From Hydrangea macrophylla (Eukaryota > Streptophyta > Magnoliopsida > Cornales > Hydrangeaceae), in the NCBI GenBank assembly GCA_033977485.1, contig CM066988.1, positions 32,360,001 to 32,424,000 of the forward strand: DNA of 64,000 nucleotides. The letters are read 5' to 3'. Under the pieces are notes generated by a model. That model was not told where the DNA came from. It saw nothing but the letters and a program-made list of their open reading frames with translations, and made no database searches. Made by a program: the position numbers and the translations under genes. Shown piece after piece: positions 44,639 through 55,499 of the stretch. Numbering within the stretch: position 1 is the first letter of the stretch; every line of letters begins with the position of its first letter.

Positions 44639-46057
44639 TGACAAGCGGGGGTATCTGTAAAATACAACCGTGCTAGAATAAGAAAATATACTGACTTAGT
44701 TTGCAACTCCCTATTACATCTACAATTCGTGTTCCAATGCCAGTTTATATACAATGTGACAAATCTATGATGAGTTGAGTTATTTTAGCTATTATTTTGT
44801 GCAATCTGTGTTGCTGTGTGCAGGAATGAATAACAGAAAAAGGAATAAAGATTAATTACAAGCAAGATAATTCAAAGCCCAAATATGAAGTTTGAGTGAT
44901 CGACCTTTCGATCGATCAAAGGATGCTCAAGCGCTCGAGGAATTCACAGTTCAAGAGATCGAATGAAGTTCGATCGATCGAATATGCCTTTTATCATAAT
45001 TTTGCGCGCACGTAGAAGAGAGGAATTATTGTAACCCTAGCCTAGGTTTCTCTATTTATATCAGTTGTAAACACGTCCATAGGGACGCCCACCTTTTGTT
45101 TCAAAGTTTATAGAGAGAGATAAAGAGTTTGTGTTTGATTTTTTTAGGTTTAAAAGTTTGATATTGGTTTTCTTCAGATTTTTTAGCAAGTTTAATCTAA
45201 AGACGACGCTCCAGGTTTCATGTTATTAGTTATTTACATTCTGCTAGTGATTCTCTGTAGTATATGTAGTGATAATCATAGTTCTGCATGTTAGTTTATT
45301 GTTAAACCATAGTTTTTCAAAGTTTTATGATTAAAATACAACCAAACGAACCCTTAATGTTTTTGTATGTTAAAAATCAATCATGGCACTCTAGACCTTG
45401 TCTGAGTAGTCCCAGAGTTGGGAGATTATGATAAAACAGTGATCTCCAGCCTCTGTAATGCACCAGAATAAAAACCTATGTTCGATCAATCGAAGATACT
45501 TCGATCGATTGAACCAGAGACGTAGTCAAGAGATCGAAGACATTTTGATCGATTGAGAGATGATGATGCTCGATCGATCAAGAGTGTGTCGATCGATCGA
45601 ACACTTAGATTCTTGAGATGATCCATTGCAGTATTTCTAGACTTTATATATTCGAGATTTGTTATCAAGCTATCCTCATATGCTCAGTTTATCAAAACAG
45701 TTTCTTAACTTTAAGCCTTAAGGCATTTTTCTTCAATAACTTTTGCAAACCACTTTGAATGCGTACACCATTCATAGTGCAAGTCTTAACTATTGTTTTA
45801 AATCGCCTTCATATATTTTATATCAATTGTGATGAAATAGTCCCGGTGATGAATGGACTATTGAATCTTTATCTTTAGAAAAATACAAAATATTGTAGAT
45901 GGATGTACTCCATCAAGCATTAATGACACTGCATGGTAGATTGTTAGGTCACTGTGGATTCGTGTGATCCTAATGTTCCCCTTTTATAAAGTTAAAAAAC
46001 CATTTTAATTATCGCTTTAGTTAATTACTAGTTTAATTGCTTTACTTTAGTAGTAGT
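44639..46057 (+). repeat. Element B 3' LTR, left part
   Basis: It matches 22429 to about 23840, including the palindrome arrays (44890-44990 and 45481-45603) and the TATA box (45052). It is interrupted by element F. Confidence 0.9.
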
Positions 46058-46709
46058 TGATGATGCCAAAATTTGGTTAGAGTAAATTAAAGCAATTTAA
46101 GGGGAGAGAGAGTGAGAGACTGGTTTTTTGTACGTGGTTCGGCCTTGTTAATGAAGGTACCTACGTCCATGTGTGTGTCTGAGCATGTTCACTATACTCT
46201 AAAAGAGTCGGGGGCCTGTGGTGAACCAATAAGTCTAAAGCTACCGTAGGCCAGCGGGGCATCTAGATGAATGCTATAGGGGTATTATGTAGACTGAAAA
46301 GTCAGCCCCTTCAATGGGGGTGAGAGGTCTCTTTTATAGATGTAAGAGACCTACTCGTACAAGGAAAATGAAACATAATCCAATTGATATAGATTGGCAT
46401 AAATTGTAGGGGTTTCCTAATTGGATTAGGAAATAGTTTGCACTTTCCATTAGTCTTCTAGCTTGAGTAGGAAACTGCCCGAAATGCTCGGGATCATGCC
46501 TGTGGGCCCGGATGAGTTGTTCCCGCGGTGGGATGTGCTTAGGCGGTCTTCCCGACCTGTTGGCCGGGTCGTGGATGAACCGCTCGGGAGGCATCAGGTG
46601 GACCAAACCGCTCGGGATGTGCCTGTGTGGTCTTCCCGACCGCGGTGGGATGCTTGTCAGTAGTTGCAGAATAGAACTGCTCAAGCATGGGCTGATTTTG
46701 GGTGTATCA
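46058..46709 (-). repeat. F 3' LTR
   Basis: It pairs with 49181-49833. Rich in TCGGGA/CGGTC motifs; no ORF supported. Confidence 0.88.
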
Positions 46710-47729
46710 GTTGCCCCCATTTTCAAGGTTGGCTGGATGCTATATCAGGGCAAGTTTGGAAATCTGCCTGATACCAGTCTGAGTGCTCGGGAAGCTGCCT
46801 TGGAGCTTCTGAGTCTTGTGAGTGCTTGGGAACTCACTAAGAGTTAAGACTTAGCCTAGCTCGGATCCTTTAAGTGCTCGGGAACTGACCGGGAGTTGAG
46901 ACCCGTCCTAATTCAGAGTCTTTTGCTTGAGTTAGCTCCTAGGATGGTTATCTTCTACCTGTAAACCTTCATCAAGGTTGTGGGTAGGAGAATTTGACCA
47001 TATTGGAAAAGCCGACCTAAAGTGTATTGCTTTAGGGTCCTTTTAGGTTAACTCCCCAGGATGGTTGTCTTCTGCCCACCCAGCCTTCGTCAAGACTGTT
47101 GGGAGAAGAGCTTGACCATATTGGTGGAGCCGACCTAGAGCATGTCACTGTAGGGTCTTTTTTACTCCTCTATCGTGGGCCAACCTAAGAGATTTTAGTC
47201 ACCTCGATCGTCAGTTTAGACCTAAGTAGAATCAATGCCTCTGAGTACTGTAGGTGCTCGGGTTGTCCAAGATTTTGACTTGGTTATCTGCGAGGCCTGT
47301 AGATACCCGGTGTGATTGCCTGTTTAGTTCATTGTGTCGTCTTGTCCCCCAAGCTTTTGCTAAGAGGAGGGTCTTACAGAGGCTATGACTCTAGGTAACC
47401 GACCTGGAACATGGTGGTTGCAGGGTCTTTTGAAACTTGCCATCATCAGCCACCTAGGGGGTTTGCCCCCATCGTCGGTTGGACCTAAGCGAAGCTTGTG
47501 CCTCGGGGTTAGGCCCGAGGTCTTTGGATGCCTCGGGGTTAGGCCCAAGGTCTTTGTATGCCTTGGATTAGGCCCGAGGTCTTTGTATGCCTCGGAGTTA
47601 GGCCCGAGGTCTGTGGATGCCTCGGGGTTAGGCCCGAGGTCTTTGGAAGGGCTCTCTGACAATCAGTGGAGCCTCATGTGGTGATCAGACAAGTACCACT
47701 GTAGTCGGGCTCATCTAGACCGATGGAGA
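46710..47729 (-). other. F post-gag region without pol
   Basis: No RT, RNase H or integrase motif was found on either strand. It holds the 30-base hairpin repeats at 47500-47650 and repeated tcaaggttg/aagcttgacc-like segments (46970-47130). The PPT lies at its left end. Confidence 0.6.
47500..47650. repeat. Five tandem 30-base hairpin repeats in F
   Basis: Units start at 47500, 47530, 47560, 47589 and 47619. Each has CCTCGGG...CCCGAGG arms (7 bp) around a six-base loop gttagg; some arms are mutated (for example cccaagg). Confidence 0.8.
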
Positions 47730-49118
47730 CAGGGGGTCAGATTAGGATCGTCTGGCTCCTGACTTCTTTGTGCTGGAGGCAAAGTCGGAACTGCTTGATC
47801 CTGATCGATGTAAACTGGAGGTTGGGTCGGGACTGCCAGACCTAGCCTGCTGTAAGCTGGAGGTTCGGTTGGGGCTGCCTGACCCAGACTGCTGTGAACT
47901 AGAAGAATTGTTAGAACTCCCGGGCTGATCTCGCTTTCGTTTTCTTTTGGAAGACTCGTTGCATACGTGCCCAGGGTCTTTGATCTTTAGAAACTCTTCA
48001 GTGTCAATGTATTTTCCAATTCTCTCAGAGAGCTCAACCAAAGTTTCTAATTAGTTTCTGTGGAACGACACAATGCACTTGTTGTGTTGAACTCCCGAGC
48101 AGAAGGCTATGATGGTGACTGTCTCGTTCAAATTGCGGATTTAAAGCTTCTGTTGGTTGAATCGATTGGTGAACTCCTTGAGGGACTCATTATTCTGTTG
48201 TCTGATCGTCAGTAGCAGCTGCATGTCTTGCTTTGGCCATTCATGCATACCGATGAACTGGTTGATGAACTGCTTGCTGAGCTACCTGAAACTACGTACC
48301 GATCGTGGCTTCAAGGAATAGAACCATTGGGCGGCCGGGCCTTTCAAAGTGCTGGGGAAGGCTAGGCAATGTAGTTCATCTGAGTTGGTGGCTAGGGCCA
48401 TCTGAGCCTTGTAGGTCCAAACGTGGTCAACCGGGCTTCCCGATCCATTACAGGGATCTAGGCGAGGCTGCCTAAATTTGTGCGGGATGGCAAACCTCAT
48501 GATCTGGCTGGAGAACGGTGATTCTGTCTCGGTATTGGCCTGATTTTGAGCGCAATTTTGACCAAGCTTTTTGGCCACTCCGTCAATCAGCTTCTGTAAG
48601 TCCTTGATTCAGGCTTCCACTCCTTCTTAACCGGTATCTGTGGGGTTGGTCAGGTCGATAGAAGAGGCTTCTTCTTCATAGCGGTGTACTGTCCTCTGGG
48701 ATCGGGCTTAGCTATGACTCATGTTCATCGTGTGTCTAGGGACAACTCGGCTCTTGACCGAGTGACCCTGTACTGATTCTCGGGCCATATACTCCTGCCT
48801 TTCCTCTCGGGCAGTACGCCTACTATTGATGTCTCTGGCATCCTCAACGAGGGACGGGTTTGCTCGAGTATGTTGTCTGGTCAAGATCAATTCCCGACTG
48901 TGCGCAACGTTCCGGGGTCATTTCCCAGCCACTGGAGGACGGCTTTGCTAGGCCAGCAGGGTTTTGATCTGTTGCTGGATTCGACGATGGCCCTCCAAGA
49001 GTTGTATGAGGGTCGCGGTGATCTGCTCAGATGTTATGACTACCGCAGCCGGTGCCAAGGCCGGAGGAACCTCCCTGTTGGACTGCTAATCAGCCTTCTT
49101 ACCCTTCTTCGATGGCAT
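47730..49118 (-). pseudogene. gag: Element F gag (broken)
   Basis: The ATG at 49118 reads MPSKKGKKAD then a stop; the frame continues with a few stops. The middle section has the gypsy gag motif DELHCLAFPSTLKGPAAQWF followed by YSLKPRSVRSF (48280-48420). FINQFIGMHEWPKQDM and LKEFTNRFNQQKL follow. The C-terminus is basic then Ser-rich (KRKRKRDQPGSSNNSSSSQQ), with repeated GSGSPNRTSSLQQARSGSPD-type units. No zinc knuckle was seen. It is typical of Tat/Ogre-type gag by its GPAAQWF segment. Confidence 0.8.
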
Positions 49119-49158
49119 GACGATCAGCCAAAAGATTTGTTGATGAGAAGGCTTGTCG

Positions 49159-49178
49159 CTTCCCACAGACGGCGCCAA
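49159..49178 (-). other. PBS of element F
   Basis: TTGGCGCCGTCTGTGGGAAG on the minus strand, two bases from the LTR end; a common plant gypsy PBS type. Confidence 0.75.
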
Positions 49179-49180
49179 GC

Positions 49181-49833
49181 TGATGATGCCAAAATTTGGT
49201 TATAGAAAATTAAAAAAATTTAAGGGGAGAGAGAGTGAGAGATTGGTTTTTTGTATGTGGTTCGACCCTATTAATGAAGGTACCTACGTCCATGTGTGTG
49301 TCTGAGCACGTTCACTATACTGTAAAAAAGCCGGGGGCCTGTAGTGAACCAACAAGTTTGGAGCTACCGTAGGCCGGCCAGGCATGCAGATGAATGCTAT
49401 AGGGGTGCTGTGTAGACTGAAAAGTCAGCCCCTTCAATGGGGGGTGAGAGTTCTCTTTTATAGATATAAGAGACCTACTCGTACAAGAAAAATGAAACAT
49501 AATCCAATTGATATAGATTGGCATCAATTGTAGGGGTTTCCTAATTGAATTAGGAAATAGTTTGCACTTTCCATTAGTCTTCTAGCTTGAGTAGGAAACT
49601 GTCTAGAATGCTCGGGATCATGCCTGTGGGCCCAGATGAGCTGTTCCCGCAGTGGGATGTGCTTGGGCAGTCTTCCCGACCTGTTGGCCGGGTGGTGGAT
49701 GAACCGCTCGGGAGGCATCAGGTGGACCAAACCGCTCGGGATGTGCCTGTGTGGTTTTCCCGACCGCGGTGAGATGCTTGTCAGTAGTTGCAGAATAGAA
49801 CCGCTTAGGCATGGGCTGATTTTGGGTGTATTA
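49181..49833 (-). repeat. F 5' LTR
   Basis: Pair of 46058-46709. Its outer terminus has decayed from TATCA to TATTA. Confidence 0.88.
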
Positions 49834-49838
49834 GTAGT

Positions 49839-50021
49839 TAATTGTGGAACTTCATGTTCTACACTTTATTTAAACATTGAATTTTTTTTCTTTTTGAGTT
49901 TAGTCTGAGTAAGTAACTTAAAACTTCTTCGAGGGATCGACCTGGTCTTACCAGAATACTACTTGCACATCCACCTGCACTTAGGTATTGCACAAGAAGT
50001 GCACAAATTATTTTCGTGTCA
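49839..50021 (+). repeat. Element B 3' LTR, right part
   Basis: Continues the B LTR after F (taattgtggaacttc...) and ends TTCGTGTCA, matching 23850-24029. Confidence 0.88.
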
Positions 50022-53000
50022 CCACTTACTGGATAGACCTTTAATAAGACGTGCTCCCCTATGCAAAACTCCAAGTCCTTTCGGTGTTTGTCCCATAGCT
50101 CCTTTGTCGACTTTGGGATGCCTTCATCCTTTCCCTGGCGATGTTGATCTTCTCGTTAGTTTCGTGAACCATATCAGTGCCCAAAAGTTTGCCTTCCCTA
50201 GCTTCTGCCAAACAAAGAGACGAACGACATGGTCTTTCGTATAACACTTTGAACGGGCCATCCCGATACTTGAGTGATAGCTGTTGTTGTAGGCGAACAC
50301 AATAAGTGGTAAGTGCATCTCCCAGGTGCTTTCAAAGTCGATCACGCATGCGCGTAGCATGTCCTCTAGTACATGATTGATCTGTTTCATTTATCCATCC
50401 TTCTGAGGGTGAAAAGCAGAACTTAATTTCAGCGAAGTCCCCATAGTTGCCTACAAACTTTCCTAAAATCCGGCACTAAAACACGAATCATGATTCGAAA
50501 CAATCAAAACGGGCACATCGTAGAGTCGAATGATCTGTTGCAAGTACATTCGGCCCATCTTCTCGACTAGGTAGGTCATATTGTACGCAATAAAGTGTGC
50601 TAACTTAATGAGTCAGTCCATAACTACTCAAATCTCATCATGGTTTTGTTGCGACCTTGGAAATCCTACAATGAAGTCCACAGAGATGTGTTCCCACTTC
50701 CATCCTGGTACTAGTAGCGGTTGTAAAATTCCTGACAGCTTTTGATGCTCTGCCATAACTTACCAGCAAGTAAAACATTTTGAAATGTGCTCTGCAATGT
50801 CTCTCTTCATACCTTCCCACAAAAATCTCCTTTTTAGGTTCTTATACATCTTTGTACTCCCTGGATGAATTGTTCACCTTAACCAGTGGGCTTCATTTAA
50901 CACTTCTTCTCTCAGTCCATCACCCTTTGGCACACAAAGTCTATCTCGGCATCGGAGGTTTCCATCTTGTCCAATTTTCCACTCCTCTAGATCTTTAGCT
51001 ACTGTTTCATTAAACCATTATCATAGTCCTTCATTCTTCTTCTGAGCTTCAATAATGCGGCTGATAAGAGTCGGTTCAATAACAAGGCATCCGAAATGCT
51101 ATCCTTTTTCCAAATCCACGACTTCAATATCAAATTCTGATAGAGCCTCTAGTGCTTGCCACTCTCTAATCATCAAATAAACGAGTCTATTATGGGATTT
51201 CCTGCTCATGGCATCTGCGACTACATTTGCTTTACTGGAGTGGTATTGCAAAGTGAATTTTTAATCTTTAAGAAATTCCATTCAACATCGCTGCCTCATA
51301 TTCAACTCCTTTTGACAGAATAGGTACTTGAGGCTCTTATGATCAGAGAATAAATCGAACTTCTCTCCGAATAGATATTGCCTCCAAATCTTGAGAGCAA
51401 AAACAATAGCTGCTAACTCCAGATCATGCGTTGGGTAATTCGCCTCATGTAGTTTCAATTATCGCGACCCATAGGCAATTACCTTACCTTCTTGCATGAG
51501 TACGCATCCGAGTCCTTGGTGAGAAGCGTCACTGTAGATTATAAATCTTCCTCCACTTGTTGATATGGTAAGCACTAGTGCTGAGGTTAACCTTTCCTTC
51601 AACTTCAAAAAGGCACGTTCATGGTTGTCTAACCATTCAAACTCTTATTCCTTCTTCGTCAAGCTGGTCAATGGCGTGGCTCTCTTCAAGAATCCTTCTA
51701 CAAATCTTCGATGGTTGCCTGCTAATCCAAGGAACTCCTCACCTCTGAGGCATTGGACAGCCTACTCCATTTCAGAACAACGTTAGTCTTAGACAAGTCT
51801 ACTAAAATTACTTCTAAAGAGACTACATGACCCAAGAACTTAACTTTCTCTATCCATAACTCGTATTTGCTAAATTTAGCATACAACTGATGGTCGTTGA
51901 GAATTTGCAATGCAATCCAAACATGTCTCTCGTGCTCCTCCTTCGTCTTTGAGTAGATCAATATATCATTGATAAACACGATCACGAATTGTTCCAAGTA
52001 TGGTTGAAACACCCTATTCGTTAAATCCACGAATATAGAGGGTGCATTAGTGAGTCCAAACGACATCACCATGAACTCATAATGACTATATCTTATCCTG
52101 AAAGTAGTCTTTGGTATATCTTTTGGTTAAACGAGTAGTTGATGGTATCTTGATCGAAGGTCTATTTCGAGAAGGTTGTTACTCACTACAATTAATCAAA
52201 CAGATCATCTATCCGAGGGAGGGGATACTTATTCTTGATCGTGGCCTTGTTTAACTCTCGATAGTCAATACAAAGTTGGAGCGATCCATCCTCCTTTTTC
52301 ACAAATAGCATTGGCGCTTCCTAGGGTGATGTGATTTTTTAAATGAATCCCAAATCCTCTAACTCTTGGACTTACTTGTTCAACTCTTGCATCTCTATCA
52401 GGGCCATTAGATAAGGGATCTTAGAGATTGGCAACATCCCTAGTACTAACTCTATACAAAAGTCAATCTCCCTCTTGGGTGGTAATCTAGAGATATCTTG
52501 GAACACTTCTGGAAAATCTCGGGCCATGGGTATCTGGGCTATGGAAGTATCGGTGCAAGAGCTTTCCCAAGCAACTAGATGACTAGTCAAAAATGCATTG
52601 CACGAGGGGTTACACTAGAAATAGAAAGACGCGCTTCTAGGTACAGAGAACGTAATCAACTTTCTAGTACAATCTAACTTAGCATGATACTTCGTCAACT
52701 AGTCTATACACAGAATCAAGTCAAACTCCTTCATTGATAACACAATCAAATCCACTAAAAGGATTCAATCTTCTAAAGTCAGAGTGCAGTCCTTGCACAC
52801 CTTACTTAACCTACCCATCATTCCTAAGGGATAAACAGCGTTAAGTGCAGCCTTTAGCTGTTGGGGTTCTAATCCCAACTTCTGAATAAGTCTAATAGTA
52901 ATAAAAGAATTTGAAGCTCTAGTATCAAATAAAACTCTAGTCCAATTACCAAATAACATGAGTGCAACTTCTATATTTTGTTGGGCTTGTTCTTTATAGC

Positions 53001-53060
53001 ATGCCTCTTTCAAGATGATAGCATTGAGCCTAGCTTGGGTAGTTACTCCATAGTAGCCGC
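50022..53060 (-). pseudogene. pol: Element D pol (broken)
   Basis: Protease (52765-53013) has LFDTRAS instead of DTGAS, so the flap Gly is lost. [15 protein letters not shown] (52450), [13 protein letters not shown] and the active site FIND instead of FIDD (about 51966-51974), [19 protein letters not shown]. RNase H motifs are scattered at 51100-51700 in broken frames. Integrase: [20 protein letters not shown] (50270-50330), EHVLLKVYPV at the B junction. Many stops and shifts. Where intact, it parallels A at roughly every motif. Confidence 0.88.
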
Positions 53061-54077
53061 CTGATAGTGCTGGATAGTCTTTGGCGAGATACCCCGGCTT
53101 ACCACAGTTATAGAAGATACTGTCCCTATGGAGGTTCTTCTTTGGTTGTTGACAATCTTTAGCTAGATGTCCTGGTACTCTACAGTTGAAGCAATCTCCC
53201 AGTTTCCCTCCGATTGCAACAGGTGGTGTAGCTATCTAGTTAGGAGAAAACATTGGCTAGGGTTTTCTCCCTCCATTCCTTATCCCCGAGTTAGGGGTCG
53301 CAGCATGAACTTTCCCTTCACCGGGGGTTGACCCACCAGCTGCTTCGATGCTTGGCATCCATCCTTTTCGAAACTAGAAGCCAGCCTCACCAACATCTCG
53401 AACGTCATGGTCAAATTCCCTAAAGTTATGTGGCATAAATTTGGGTTCAGTCCTATATGATACCTCTTAATCTTCTTCTAGGGAGTGTCTATCTGGTGCT
53501 GGGTGAAACGAGACAACCTCTTGAACTGAGTGGTATACTCGTGCACTGACATGTTTCCCTGAACCAAATCCAAAAATTCTCCCTCTTTGGTCTTTTTCCT
53601 CGTCAAAAAAGTACTTTTCCAATAACTTCTCCCCAAATGTGGTCCACGACATTCTCTCTGACGCTTTTGCTCCCATGGTGGCCTTCTCAGCCTCCCACCC
53701 ATCGTCTGTAGCATAAGTGTGCTGGAAAGTTGCTTGATGTTGTTTCTCCTCCTCGCCACATCTCATTCACTCGAAGATGCGGTCCATGTTCCTTAAACAT
53801 TTCTCTACCTACTAGGCCTTACCGGTTCCATCGAACGTGTCTAGGCGAAGGGCTCTAAATCACTCGAGTATCTTATCGCCTGAGAACGGCTATGGCAGCG
53901 GTGGCATAAGTTAATGATTTGCTCAATTGTTGTTATTGTTGTGGCAGTTCCCGTGGTGATCATCTCTTATGTACTCTTGGCATTGTAGAAAAGCCTCAAA
54001 AGCTCCAGTAGGATCCATGTTCTCCGAAACAAGGCCCTTTCTCATCGATTCCTTGTGTTTCTCGTCCTGCCATCCAT
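53061..54077 (-). pseudogene. gag: Element D gag (broken)
   Basis: The start is near 54077 or 54073 (two ATGs, MDGRTRNTRNR or MAGRE...), a few bases after an acceptor-like TAG/GT (54084-54085). Core segments lie at 53478-53766 in two frames (EKYFFDEEKDQRG, VQGNMSVHEYTTQFKRLSRF). Knuckle 1 CFNCRVPGHLAKDC is intact; knuckle 2 reads FYNCGKPGYLAKDYP with three zinc ligands lost. It parallels A's gag. Confidence 0.82.
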
Positions 54078-54249
54078 GAAGACCTACACAACCATCGCAT
54101 CATTACTCACTATCCCTCAAGGCAAGATACAATGCACACAATATAAATAGATCAATATCTAAAATAACCAACATTTGCAACCAATAGGTATGAGTACCCA
54201 GAAATGATAACAAGCAAAAGCCTACTGGTCATATATATACATAGTAAAA

Positions 54250-55384
54250 AACATTTACATTATGGTATGGTTAAGGTATTTACATCACATTTACATATAT
54301 CACTACCATCAAAATCATATACAACATGTACACAAAAGATAGTGGCCCGCATGCCCTGATCAACAGAAATTAAAGTTCTAGACCCTAGGGGTCCGATCCC
54401 AGAAGTCCTCAACATCTGACTCAAACGGAGGTGGCTCATCATCAAGAAAATCAATCTCCTCCAGTGGCACCCAGTCAAGCCACAAGTCAAACTCGTCAAC
54501 CTCAAAGATCGAGTTATCCTCCGATTGAACATCTGGCTCCTGCTCGTTTGTCAGTAACCAACCTCTATCAATAACATACTGCGGTGGAACGGGTCTTACA
54601 ACAAAGCCTTGAGGTACTTAATTGATTTCATCCTCATCACCGTCGTCGTTATCCATCAGATAGCCTCTCCATCAACCTCATCACCCTCGTCCTCATCAGG
54701 GTCCTCCTCTGGCTCTCCCTCCTGATTGTCATCATGATCTTCCTCATCCTCAGGCTCATCATTGGGACCATCCTCATGCTCATCCTTACCTCCCTCATCA
54801 TCCTCTCTATGCTCATCTCCATCGTCATATCCATCTCCCTCGACCTCCATAGGGTCATCGTCGTCCTCCTTAGGCTCCATCTCTAATTCATCAAGATCCT
54901 CGTCATTGGTATCCTTAGGATCTCCATCCTCCTAAGCATCTTCCTCAACTGAAGCAGCTAGCGATGCAATAGGCTCCTCGTGCGGGGAAATTGGCATATC
55001 TAGCTAAATATGATGCTCTGGCTCTACGAATAGAGATGGTGCTAGAATTGGAACTGGAAGCCACGCTACTGGTGGTGCCTGCGTAGTATCATCGACTATG
55101 ATAGCCTGTGGCTCAGCAACGTGAAAGTCCTCATCATCGAATATCATCCATCCCATCTCCATATAAATAAGCTCTACGGTACGAGCACGCTACTTAGCCC
55201 CCATACGAATTCAATTTGGGTGTAGTAATCCCTTGACATGCATAAGATGCCATAGGTACCCCTCTAACCACTCTCAGGCCCTCATCCGGATACACTATCA
55301 ATAAAACATGGGATCTATAGCCTCAACTCTATCAGCATAAATTGTATATCCTCCCAGCTCATCCTCTACATAAATCGACTCCAT
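54250..55384 (-). pseudogene. Pre-gag acidic ORF of element D (broken)
   Basis: ATG at 55384 (MESIYVEDELGGYTIYADRV). Then a broken but readable stretch: EWLEGYLWHLMHVKGLLHP, RARTVELIYMEMGWMIFDDE, PVAWLPVPILAPS. The strongly acidic run 54656-54880 (MEPKEDDDDPMEVEGDGYDD and on) follows, and after a frameshift the C-terminal FDLWLDWVPLEEIDFLDDEP and FESDVEDF near 54400. It has the same position and composition as the ORF at 3180-3812 of A. The N-terminal part looks like a folded domain of unknown type. Confidence 0.62.
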
Positions 55385-55479
55385 GATCTAAAAAGAAAAC
55401 TACCTTAAGTCAAAACTAGTTGCAAGGTGTCTTAAGGCTCATATGCGTAGGATAATCATTAAGCACAACTAAACCTAGT

Positions 55480-55491
55480 GCTCTGATACCA
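55480..55491 (-). other. PBS of element D
   Basis: Plus strand gctctgatacca is TGGTATCAGAGC on the minus strand, nine bases from the LTR end at 55500. Confidence 0.85.
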
Positions 55492-55499
55492 AAAATCCC

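Larger units (their letters stand above)
46058..49833 (-). mobile_element. Element F: second gag-only LTR retrotransposon
   Basis: LTRs of 652 and 653 bases lie at 46058-46709 and 49181-49833 (on the minus strand TGATACACCC...GGCATCATCA). Target duplication GTAGT lies at 46053-46057 and 49834-49838. On the minus strand: PBS TTGGCGCCGTCTGTGGGAAG (49159-49178), broken gag (49118 to about 47730), about 1 kb without pol, and PPT GAAAATGGGGGCAAC (46710-46724). Gag and PBS type suggest a Tat/Ogre-like gypsy helper. Non-autonomous and decayed. Confidence 0.88.
22429..50021 (+). mobile_element. Element B: Athila-like Ty3/gypsy retrotransposon carrying three nested insertions
   Basis: The LTRs are 22429-24029 and 44639-50021 (the latter split by F), both TGACAAG...GTGTCA. 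The PBS is TGGCGCCGTTGCCGGG, typical of Athila. Gag and pol have Athila character (LPYSVYKLGLGEL protease, FMDDFSVF RT, GIDFMGPF integrase). A long post-pol region holds an extra ORF. Target duplication is CCTCT/CCACT with one mutation. Nested inside are an RTE LINE piece, copia element C and gag-only element F. It is heavily mutated and non-functional. Confidence 0.9.

Noticed and set aside
47500..47650. CRISPR-like array
   Set aside because: Contiguous 30-base repeats have no unique spacers, and the sequence is a plant retrotransposon.
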